Assembly: GCA_014338405.1 (NCBI GenBank)
Contig: JTDE01000036.1
Coordinates: 25,472-89,471 of the forward strand
Direction: 5' to 3'
DNA from: Paragonimus skrjabini miyazakii
Lineage: Eukaryota; Platyhelminthes; Trematoda; Plagiorchiida; Troglotrematidae
DNA: 64,000 nucleotides
The translations under genes and the position numbers were made by a program. The notes under the pieces were generated by a model. It saw only the letters and a list, made by a program, of their open reading frames with translations. It searched no databases and was not told where the DNA came from. Shown here in pieces: positions 1 through 10,200 of the stretch (position 1 is its first letter; each line of letters opens with the position of its first letter).

Positions 1-42
<42 letters not shown>
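1..42. repeat. (TA)n microsatellite
   Basis: Pure TA dinucleotide tract at the left edge of the window. It lies directly against the fragment of the hammerhead-bearing repeat that starts at about 43. In the related copy at 30,488 the same place is occupied by a short AT-rich run, so the tract probably grew from it. Confidence 0.97.
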
Positions 43-44
<2 letters not shown>

Positions 45-139
45 TTGAACATAACTCACAATGGATCGCAGCTGTCGCATTCCCATAGACTATCCAGTCG
101 GCCTTTTTCGAAAAGAAGCACTAGACCCAAAGAAAACCC
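43..139 (-). repeat. 3' fragment of the hammerhead-bearing repeat
   Basis: On the minus strand this matches the part of the 12.8-kb repeat that lies downstream of the ribozyme: the block containing CAGCTGTCGCA and its complement is shared with 12,885-12,895 and 30,553-30,563. Going upstream on the minus strand, similarity stops 3 nt before the predicted cleavage site, leaving only GTC plus the 3' half of stem I. There the sequence passes directly into the LINE that occupies 140-3,391. Confidence 0.7.
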
Positions 140-3100
140 TGTATCCTGTTGTCTCACAGGTCACACTTTTTAGTCAGAGACTCGGGGTGGGGTCCCCCAA
201 GTCAACACCCTTCCGCAGTACAAACGACCGGGAAGTATCAGAAGTTAACCTTCTCCTGACAGTGACATTTCATCCAACACAACTTCCTCCTATTTTACCC
301 CCATGTCTTCTGCTTTCTATGTGCCTTCGGGCGATAATTGTTTTCTGAGGCCAAGACAACTGGTAAACATTGGCGCTTTCAATATCGGCGCTCTCCGACA
401 AGTCAGTCAGCAAGCTGCTCTGGCAAGTTCTCTCTCAATTCTGGAGTTTGATGTGTGCTATGTGTTGGAGACGCGAGTCTACGATTCCAGCACGGTTATC
501 CATTCGAGCTCATCTCTAGATAACTGCCGATCCAAGCGCTTCTATCTCAGGGTTTCTGGTGACGCCGAAGCTGAATCTCGTGGTCAATCTGGAGTGGGAA
601 TCGCACTGAGTTCCAGAGCATAGCAATGCTTGCTCGATTGGACCCAAGCGAACAACCGCTTGTGCGCTGTCAGACTCAATACGTCGGTTGAAGTCTGTCG
701 ACGCAATTCAGAAAGGCGTTGTGTATTCATTATATCGGCGTACGCTCTGACGGACAGCTGTTCGGATGCTACCAAAGATGCGTTCTATGACGCCCTCGTT
801 GACTTTCTGAAGCAAACTAAACACTCAGACATCATCATACTAGCGGGCGATTTTAATGTTCAGCTTGGTTGTCTTTCTTCAAATGAGAAGCGACTGGGAG
901 GTTTGTTTGGTGTCTGGGCACAACGCACCGACAGTGGCGACAGACTGCTACGGCTGTGTGCATCCCACGGTCTCTATATTTCGAGCATTGCATTCCAACA
1001 CAGGAAGGAGCACTGTGTTACTTGGAGACCTCCGTGTTCATCTCAGCCGTGGACAAAGTTGGATCATGTAGCAGTCACTTACAAGTGGCGCCACTTTGTT
1101 AAGGACTGTTGTGCCTTTTAGAGCAACCACCTGGACTCGGACCATGCTGTTGTGCGTGCCCGTTTTGTTTTGTCATTTGTAAAGAATACAACAGGTTGTA
1201 AATACAGGATACTTAACTGGCATTCGAGCGTCGAGGATGTAAAGAACACTTACCAGGAGGCGTTGGTGGACAAGTTGCCCAGTTCGTGTCAGGTGAGTGA
1301 TCCTAACGAACACTGGGAACAAATCGCCGCAACTATGAAAGCGTGCGGTGAGCAGGTACGTTCCGAGGAAGTTGTTCAGTTTCGACAAAACTGGATTTCC
1401 GTCACGTCGACAAACCTCTTGAACAAGCGTCGATCGATCCCACCTGGTTCTGAATACGATGACGATCGTCGAGAACTTAAACGCAAGCTGACTAAAAGCT
1501 TGCGCAAAGACCGTGAGCAATACTTGGTCAAACAATCGAAAGAGATGGAAGAAGCCTTTTTATCTGGGAATAGCAGAAGGCTTTTTCCCCCGATCCGTGG
1601 TTGTACTGGCCGTCGAGTTGGTGTAAGTGAGACCATATGTGAAAAAGATGGTTCACTTATCGCCCATTAATCGCACCGACTTGACAGCTGGCTGAACATT
1701 TTGAAGATCATTTCAGCTGGCCGCAACCAGATCACGTGAACGATGGGACCCAATTGGTCAGTTACTGCATTCCAGACGGCCCTCCATCGGAAGCAGAAGT
1801 GGTTCTGGAGCTCAAGTTGTTGAAGCGTATTAAGGCTCCTGGTCCAGACCTCCTCTCTCCTTTACTTTTCAAGGATGGTGGGAAGAGGTTGATATCAGAA
1901 CTGGCAAAACTCCTCCAGACGATTTGGGAGACTGAAAAGGTGCCTCGTGATTGGTGCTTATCAACAGTAATTCTCATTTTAAGAAAGGGGGCCTATAGTC
2001 TGTGTGACAACCACAGAGGCATCAGTTTGGTGTTTATTGCGTCCAAATTACTCACTGGCCTCATTTTACGTCGGATCACTAAGCGCAGAGAGTGTCAGGT
2101 ACGCGAAGAACAGGCAGGATTCCGATCCGGTCGAGGATGCGTTGACCACATTTTTACCGTGCGACGGATTTCGAAGCCTCGGCATTCTTACAGGCAGCCG
2201 ACGGTCGTGGTGTTTTTGGACCTGACGACGGCTTTCGATTCAGTTGCTCGTAACCTTCTCTGAAGCTGTCTCCTTCGCAAGGGAGTATCAGAGAAATACG
2301 TGAATCTGTTGAGATCACTGTATGCCCACTTTGCAAGCAGGGTGAGAGTTTATGGACAACTGTCTCGGGTGTTCATCACTTCTAGTGGTGTTCGTCAGGG
2401 GTGTCCGATTTCACCCTTCCTGTTCAATTTTGTCATGGACGACATTCTGGAGAGTGCGCTTCGGGAATCCAGTGGGCTTGGTGTTGAGCTTCCTCCGGGC
2501 GCTAGATGACCGATCTGGAGTACGCGGACGACATTGTCTTACTTAACTCATCTACCGAAGACATGCATACCATGCTGGACAGGTTGAGCGACCGAGTTGG
2601 TTTGTATGGAATGCGCTTTGCACCTTCAAAGTACAGTGTTGCTTCAAGACTTGGGCACTTCCACCCCTGCTTTCTTTGTTGCAGGTAATCCGCTTGAGAC
2701 TGTGGACAGTTTAACATACTTGGGTAGCACTATCTCCTCGGTTCGCAACATTGCTGATGAGATATAATGCGGGAATAGCAGAAGTACGAGTTGCCTTTGC
2801 CAAACTGCGTCATCTTTGGCGTCGAAAAGACGTTCGGTTGTCGCTGAAAGGAAGAGTATGTCATACTTGTGTACGTTCTGTTTTGCTTTATGGTTCGAAA
2901 ACGTGGCCTGTTCGCAAGGAAAATGTCAATAGGATTGAAGTGTTTGACCATCGTTGTCTTCGCCAGTTGGCCCATATTCAGTAGACTGACCGCGTGAGCA
3001 ACACAACCGTTCACCGGCGCGTATTCCGGAACGCTTGGGATGCGCGATCAATTGGTCAACTACTCATGGCGTATAGCCCGCGATGGTTAGGTCACGTATT

Positions 3101-3391
3101 CCGGATGCCAGTTGAGCGTTTACCGTACCAATCATTATATATTGAGACCACCAGCAGTTGGGTGAAAGCACATGGTGGTCAAGCAACAACGTGGCGATTT
3201 GTCGCAGTCAATGGCTTACCTGTATCCATGCCATTTCTAGTTCTTCCACTTAGTCTTCTTTTATTACTTTTCAAACTTCTTAGTTGCGTTTTCTTCTAAG
3301 ATTTTCCACGTCACTGTTAAGGTGAGCGGCGGCCCGATCCACAGTACCTTTCACTCGGGCCCATGGCTGCTATGATGATGATGATGATGAT
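140..3391 (+). mobile_element. RTE-like LINE, near full length, inactivated
   Basis: Non-LTR retrotransposon relic of about 3.25 kb. An apurinic-endonuclease-like domain shows AGDFNVQLG at about 840-866 and LDHVAV at 1,059-1,076. The reverse transcriptase shows KAPGPD (1,832-1,849), FLDLTTAFDSV (2,213-2,245), GVRQGC (from 2,387) and the catalytic YADD (2,521-2,532). A C-terminal WLGHVFRM-type motif near 3,090 is usual in RTE-like elements. The frame is broken by stops near 621, 1,119, 1,668 and 2,261 and by frameshifts between blocks, so it cannot encode a working protein. The 3' end is a short (ATG)n tail at 3,371-3,391, which fits the RTE clade. Three or four more partial copies lie in this window. 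The clade assignment is from motif recognition only. Confidence 0.88.
3371..3391 (+). repeat. (ATG)n tail of the LINE
   Basis: Seven near-perfect ATG units directly after the conserved 3' end of the LINE (the GC-rich block at 3,320-3,368). The copy at 45.6 kb ends in a decayed version of the same tail, so it belongs to the element and is not a chance microsatellite. Confidence 0.8.
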
Positions 3392-4805
3392 TGGACTTCC
3401 GAAGGTTTGATACTCGTGCACAAGTTCCATTTGGTTCAAAAGTTTGAATACACAGATACCTTTGGACCAGACAAACCAACGATATAACTTGTAAACGCGT
3501 ATCAAATCACGTAGTTGCCACTGAAAATGAGGACGTAACTGAGGGAGCGGTCCACTATGCCACCTGAAATATAATGTTCATTGAAGTACTGGCGATCGAT
3601 TGGAATCTGGAAAAATGTGAAATTTTAGCTGGAGCTCCAGTCGAATTAATGATTTCTCCGATGAGCTACACGAAACGTCTTGTTTCTGGTATCGATAGTT
3701 TTAACGAGGTTAGTGAATGCGTTGGATGTTGAACGACATGCTTGTTTTTGTGCTGTACACTGCGGTCAGATGTAGTTCGGACTTTGATACTGTTACTGAC
3801 CTAGGATCAAACCGAGCTCGACACATCGGTTTGGGTGGGCGTACTTGTGCAAGTGACGGAGTCAATATACCTGAGTGAATGTGTACCGGTCGCACAGGTG
3901 TTTGGAGGTCTTACAATTCTATTCAACGAACCAAGACGGATTTCTTTGTCCCTCTCGTTAACGTCCAGTGCAGGTGTAGTACATTCGTAATTCTTGTCAG
4001 TATAAAGATCATTATGTACGTGTACCTGACTTAGACCACTTCAACAGACTGATATCAAACAGAGTAATAAAGCTGTTCTGTCAGTCGAGCATATCAACTA
4101 CTGATCTACTGACAGCACAGTTAACTCGATGAAACAGTTTGTTCTAAGTCCTCGGCTACAATTAGGAAGTTTTCTTTGAGAAACAATTCAAATGTATTCC
4201 CAACTATCATCCTACTAAAACAAAACGTGGTACAGTTGGGAACAAGCTTGTGTGTTTCCAAAATATTTGAGTAAATAAGAAGCGTTTAACTCTAGGCTGC
4301 TCTGGGACCAACGACAGCAACTAAGCGAAAAGAACAAAGCATGAGGTGGGCTCACGTCTACACAGTGATACCCACAATACATCGGGCGAAAAGCGTTTAC
4401 ACCCTTTGTGTACTCTAAACAATACTATATGCAATATTCTTGAGTAGGGTCATCTGGGGTGGTTGAAACTTCGGGTATCACAATTTGTTTATAACGTTTT
4501 GTTCTTCTCAACCCACTTATGAATAGCGCTAAAATGTCTAGCCGGTTTAGTATTTCGTAACTTCTTTCAATAACCATGGAAGTAGGCGACTCCAAATGTA
4601 ATGCGTCGAACGTATTGAAGATTACCGGTAACCTCGAAATAATTCACTTCTCTTCTTTTTGCTTGCTACAAAGAAGACTTCACAATTAGCTATTTATTAA
4701 AATTAGATAATGGATTCTCAGGAATTGGTAAGCTTCTAAATTGCATAGCGGTTTTTCTCTGACTGGCATCAACAAAAATCTCACTTCTGTGGCTTTCTTT
4801 TATAG
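3392..4805. other. Stretch without a recognised gene
   Basis: Between the LINE tail and the first candidate exon of the membrane protein. The only long frames are short and overlap on both strands. No conserved motif, tRNA-like box or repeat copy was recognised. Confidence 0.5.
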
Positions 4806-5063
4806 TTGCCAGCATTTACACTTTACCTCGTGTTCTCGAAGATTCTATAGTGCTGTCATCGAGTTGCTTTTGAACTTACGTTCGAATGAACTGTCCGTTG
4901 TAACAAGAGTGACATCTGGACTTCGTAACAGTAGGTTCGCATTTGCTGCCATACGCTGGAAGACCGATGGTGATTTCACGCACGCTGTAGTCAGCAGGCG
5001 AACAATGAATAGTGGTTCATCTCCTGCGGACGGAACCTCGACTTATTGTCTGAGAAGGGCTGA
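4806..5063 (+). CDS. Candidate exon, extracellular part of a membrane protein
   Basis: Open frame of about 85 codons after a good acceptor (pyrimidine-rich run ending TTTTATAG at 4,805). It has a Cys pair near its start and a compact stretch (YSAVIELLLNLRSNEL) that could belong to a small extracellular fold such as a SEA-like domain, but I cannot identify it. A GT donor at 5,064 gives phase 2. Joined to the acceptor at 5,226 this would read a Cys-rich frame, whereas the downstream membrane segment uses another frame, so the true splice path is unresolved. Order and strand suggest it lies upstream of the transmembrane exon at 5,227. Confidence 0.3.
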
Positions 5064-5226
5064 GTAAAACATCAGCACACAACTAAGACAGAACCGACGG
5101 CCTCACGCGCAAATAAAATCGACTTCATATTTTATTTGTGAAACAGTGTTTTCGAGTGGAACCCTTTAAGTATGTAGATGCCATGGTAACTTTATTACTA
5201 AAGTTCTTGATGTTCCATTGGTTTAG

Positions 5227-5508
5227 ATGTGCGACAGGAGTGCAGGTTGACTCTGTTTGCAAGTACGTCCGCAGCAGCACCCGTTATGCCACTGGACACG
5301 ACTGCCGCGATTATGGAGCAAACCGGTGAGGTCGTAGTAGCTGAAACATGTTTGATAGCGGGGTGTGCTCTACATACTTTATGGGCATGTCTCATTTTAC
5401 TGCTAATTTCGCGTTTATGTTCTCGTGCTGGACATTTTCATCGGAAGTACCTACTTAAACTGGAGAGGAAACAAACAGAACCGGCTTCTACCGAGACTAC
5501 TGACCTTG
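5227..5508 (+). CDS. Candidate exon with one transmembrane segment
   Basis: Open frame from the acceptor at 5,225-5,226 to a stop at 5,514-5,516. It encodes an Ala/Thr-rich stretch, then a strongly hydrophobic segment of about 20 residues with the core LWACLILLLIS, then a basic run (RAGHFHRKYLLKLERK), as expected for a single-pass protein with a cytoplasmic tail. A GT at 5,509 would end the exon in phase 1, which fits the acceptor at 6,147. A second frame over 5,227-5,325 is also open and Cys-rich and ends at a strong donor (CCG|GTGAGG), so alternative reading is possible. I do not recognise the protein. Confidence 0.38.
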
Positions 5509-6147
5509 GTGTCTGAATGACATGTTTTGCCTGATTAATCAGGGGGTGTTCACGAGGTGTTGGTGGAATCGACAATCAGTAAAAGCGGGATTGCGTTTGC
5601 GTCAGCTCTAGTGGTCTTATCTGTTCGAATACAGTCTAAAGGTCTGGCATTTTGTTTGCTGTAGCAGTCTTAACCAGATGTTATTCAGCTATCGTCAGCT
5701 GGTAAACGCATCACACATTGCGTTTTTCAGACTGTGTACGGTTGTTACGGTTTTCAAATTGCAATCTTTTGTAAGGCCTTCAACTTTCGAAAAAATTCAT
5801 CAGGATTTTCATTACACTGTTTGGCGTTTGATAACGAGTTACACACGTGTCTTTTGTTTTCACGGTTTTATATGAGACAATCAGCATTGTTCGTGTAGAC
5901 GTGCGGAGGAGGATTGTTGTTCATTGAGTTTGTGAGACTCAGTAGGTGAAAGGCAGTTATTGATAGCATGGCTCCAATGAGTTTATTGGTTGGAAGCAGT
6001 TGATCATTAAAGACCAACGTGAAATCGTTCAGTGTGTACGTGCACCAAATTAACGCCTTCCCACGACAAATACCAAACGCCGAATGAGAATATAAATAAT
6101 TACTAGAGACCGGACGTATATTATACGAGAAATACAATCGGTCTCAG

Positions 6148-6450
6148 TCAGCGCTAAACGACACCGGTACGCGAAGGTAGCTAGGGAGATTGAGGATCCG
6201 ACCGTCGAGCGCGCCAGGCCGGAAGAGTGTATTTTGATGCCATTGGCACGCATAGGCCTACAAGCATACAAACAAACAAGCGCGATCGTACGCACCAAGC
6301 AGACGGCAGACAAAGATCCTTACGACCCTATGTACAATGTGAACTTGGATTTTGGGAAGAATTATACACATCGTACAGCACGCAGATCGGGGTTAACTCC
6401 AGGTCACTACAATTTTTCTGGTCGCATCATAATGATAAGATTTTGGTGGC
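6148..6450 (+). CDS. Candidate exon, cytoplasmic tail of the membrane protein
   Basis: Open frame of 100 codons between an AG acceptor at 6,146-6,147 and a strong donor GTAAGT at 6,451. Composition is clearly protein-like and locally GC-rich compared with its surroundings. It contains basic and acidic runs (KVAREIEDPTVERARPEE) and two close tyrosines (YDPMYNVNL). The start phase fits the donor at 5,508, so it would extend the cytoplasmic tail. If the donor is not used, the frame stops at 6,459-6,461. No family recognised. Confidence 0.38.
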
Positions 6451-7149
6451 GTAAGTCCTGATTATAACGCACGGGCAGCGACAGGTCAAGACAGAAGGCG
6501 AACGTTCGGACAAAGGCTTAGGTTGTTTTGTGATTGTAGTACACTAACTGAACTAGAAAACAGGAATAAGCAATTCAAGTAAATATGTGTGCAGGGGTAG
6601 ACAGCTGGATAAGTTGAGGAAGATTCTTGACAAGTATTGTGTATGCACTTTGGTTTACTACAATTATGGTCAACGCTTGTTTTTAATTCGAACTCTTAGG
6701 ATAGAATGCATCGTGGATTTGTGCACATGATCGGTAGGTAGTCAAACTCATTGTCTTACGTATTTGACCGTATTTCGGTGTGTTTTGGTTACCTTTCACA
6801 ATCGTGAGATGAGGATATTTTCTGGTCGCTTTGTATCCTCTCCCTTCAAGCTCCAATACAATGCATCTCAACCGATGAATGTGACCTAAGTCAGGCGAGA
6901 CGGTTTTGTCCACTGTTTCACTTCATATACTTTATGGTTCCTGGTATGGGGCCCTGTCGGCCATGCAAAATGGCTTTTTATGATGGTTGTGTACTTTTGC
7001 ATACCTTTTAGACGATGTCTGACAAGTGTCTTCTACGATCACAACTAACTTAGCGATTTCAAAAATGTTCCCCTGGCAGTATCATGTTCATTCATAAAAA
7101 ACTATTTATCGACAATGGTTAATGAAACATTCTGACTTATGTGTTTTTC

Positions 7150-7168
7150 AGCCAGTATATCTCTAACA
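7150..7168 (+). promoter_or_regulatory. Splice acceptor and short 5' leader before the BCKDHA start
   Basis: A T-rich tract ending in AG at 7,150-7,151 lies 17 nt before the ATG at 7,169. It is either the 3' end of a 5'-UTR intron or a spliced-leader trans-splice acceptor. Flatworms use spliced leaders, but the sequence alone does not decide between the two. Confidence 0.45.
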
Positions 7169-7243
7169 ATGCAGGCTCAATATATTGCCTTTCGTCGACT
7201 TTGTCTCTCCCTTAGTCGGTTGTCCGCATTAGGTACACGCAAG
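7169..7243 (+). CDS. BCKDHA: BCKDHA exon 1 (presequence)
   Basis: 25 codons from the ATG, ending AAG|GTCAGT in phase 0. The Arg/Leu/Ser-rich N-terminus supports this ATG as the start. The following intron is only 45 bp (7,244-7,288). Confidence 0.85.
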
Positions 7244-10200
7244 GTCAGTTTGAAACATCTGTGTCCTGCTAACTCAATTGTTTTCTAGGTTTCGGTAGAA
7301 AAGATGGTGTTTCCTGGGCATATAACCAATTTCACTAACAAGCTAGAGCTCAAGAAACCGGAAGAAAATCAGGCAATCCCGATTTATCGTGTCTTAGATA
7401 AGGAAGGTGTCCCTGTTAGTGAAGACGTTGAGCCACAGGTACTCGATTTTGTACCACACAGCAATTCTGTATTATTTCAAGCTAGAAAAAGACTACGTTC
7501 TGAAGGCATTTCGTACTATGGTGCTTTTGAACACAATGGATCGCATTATGTATGAGTCACAACGTCAGGGTCGCATCTCATTCTACATGACTAATTATGG
7601 TGAAGAGGCTTGTCACATCGGTTCGGCCTCTGCGCTTGACAAAGGTAAGTACCAGCATCTCTTTGGTGCTTTTGTTCTGCCCTATGTACTTGAGAACTGA
7701 AGGCACTGGTCACGTGGTGATAGCCTTCAAACAAATAGTAAATGAACATTTCCGTTCTTAGTACTGTCCACTAAAAGACGCTCGCGAAGCCCTGACTGTT
7801 CTTGCTCGTTCGCCAATTCAGTGGACGTAGTCTTCATGTGCCTACCTCCTCTCAGTCGTTATTTGTTGCTGTCAGAAAAACTTTGAACTGTTTTCGCATT
7901 TAATGAGATTTTCGGCTGGCTTGTCTGTGAAATAAATACCAAATTAACGTTCTGTTTTGTTGTGGAGCGTGCCCCCATTCGGACTGAGATTTGAACTCGT
8001 GTGGCGTCACATCATGTGTACACGGATAGCCCCATGTAAGCGTTTGACTGGAATTGCCTCGTTGCTAAAGCGAATGGAATCCAGCTTCGGACGCGAAGAC
8101 GCTGACGGACTTTAACAAGTCGGCGTAAATCCGGTTTTGTGTCCCTTTTCGGAGTATGCCATTAGAAGAGTTTATCTGAATGCAAAAACAGTGGTCAACT
8201 ATGAGTAATATTCAACTTGTTACTTTGACTGTGCCATTTTTATACAACACAGAGCGTATGTACTGGAACACAGGAGCAAACCGTCATGATACGGCTGCCA
8301 AAGCCGGTTCTTTTCTTAAGAGTGAAAATTCAATGTAATCGGTCAAGATTCTGAGGATGGTACGTTTGACAACAATTTACAGTATTTTTGGTCCTGCCAA
8401 TGTATCCATGTACTTCTTCTTTGGTCCAAGGTGATTTGATCTATGGACAATATCGTGAGGCTGGGGTTCTGTTGTGGCGAGGACTGACGTTGGAAGAGAT
8501 GATGGACCAGTGCTATTCGAATGTTGGCGATTGCAACAAGGGAAGACAGATGCCGGTGCATTATGGTTCACGAGAACTGAATTTTTCAACTATCTCTTCT
8601 CCTCTGGCTACTCAAGTACCGATAGGTAACTGAACAATTGAATGCATGTCAGTGTGACCTTTTTACATCTTTGTAAGACTAATCTTTTGATTGCGTCATT
8701 GACTCACGCGGACATGGTCAACATGGCTCGTACCCATGGGGTTTACTAAGTTCGTAATTAATTGGGATAGTAGCACCGTATTCATGCAGAAAATGTACAC
8801 ATCCAAATTCAGCACATTGCTTCTTTACCCTGGATTGTTTCTGAGATAGCAACGTTGATGCACTGTTTTTACTTGGCATCTGGAGCCATTACTTCTGTTG
8901 TGAAGTAACAGTAGAATGGAGAGCTTTGGTGAGATCAGCAAAAACTCTGTCTATCTGGCGGTCCTACTGTGATTAGAGCCATTCACTTTCTTACCGTACT
9001 TAGTAATATGCATCATTGTCTTTTTTTCTTCTATGCTTTTTCCACAATAGCGATCCAATCGTAGCACACACGTACCTCATTTTGCTTAGTCAGTTATGTA
9101 TATGCAAGGAACATATTGGTTATATAGGGTATTTGGTAGCCGGCTTAATAAATCGTCTGATTAAACACAGAACATTCTTACGACAACATAGAACTACAGT
9201 CTTTTGATTAAATATGACTGGAGCAGATGTTTCTGTTGCGTTCGCAACAGTCAAACGACGATGAAACAGCATGCGCTAAGCTGGCTTAGCGAGTCAATCT
9301 TGTAGGGAATTTGGAACATTTCAGTGTATACAATATACGAGAGTGCAGTTTGATTACTTTTGTGAACGTCCGAAAAAGTGGGATAGATTGACAACAGAAT
9401 AAAAGAACATTTGATAGAACTCGAATTTTCCGCCTCTAAAAAAAACGAAACGGGTGCCTTGGTCCTGAGCACTGCTCCTCTCTTATTGCTCTAGGCCACA
9501 TCAGAGGGCTAGTGCGAAAAGTCAGTTTGTCCCGCCCGAAAACGTGTGTAGCAGGAAGATACATGCAAATGTTCTTTAGCCAGAAGGTTGGAGGACAGTT
9601 ACTAAAATTAGCAGTTAAAGTCACCAAGTGACCAGTAAGCGTGGCAGACTAAGAGTCAGTTAGGTAAAAAAGTAATGAAGATTACCTGTGGACTGTTTTG
9701 GGAACTTCTGTTCATTGCGATTGATCAAAATCGTTTCCTTTGGGTAAGAGGCAGACAAGTGGGGCTCCCTAACAATTATTGAAGGCACTGTGCTTATAGG
9801 TCTCTCTTCTGGATGGATATGAGACTATTTTCTTATCCCCAACCACCACACATTCAATATCACGTATGTTCGTCGGGGCTGGTTTCTGGGTGAATTGCTC
9901 CTCCTTTTCCACCTTCAATCAGGGGACGAGAGTACGTCTGATTTAGACTCTCCTGGTCAGTTTTAACGCCCTTCGATAATACTCAGGAATTCCTTCAAAT
10001 GGTTGCTGTGTGATTCTCCCAACGTAACAGGCATAACAACAGATAAAGTGGTAAACAGAAAGGCAGAGAAAATTGATGCATACTATCATTAAGGTAGGCA
10101 GCAGTGTCAACCAGATACTCAATGACGTGATAACTCCTGTCTCAGGTTGGTACGTCTAATTTTATGATTACTGATCTCGTCAGGTAGATTTTTCTCGGGG

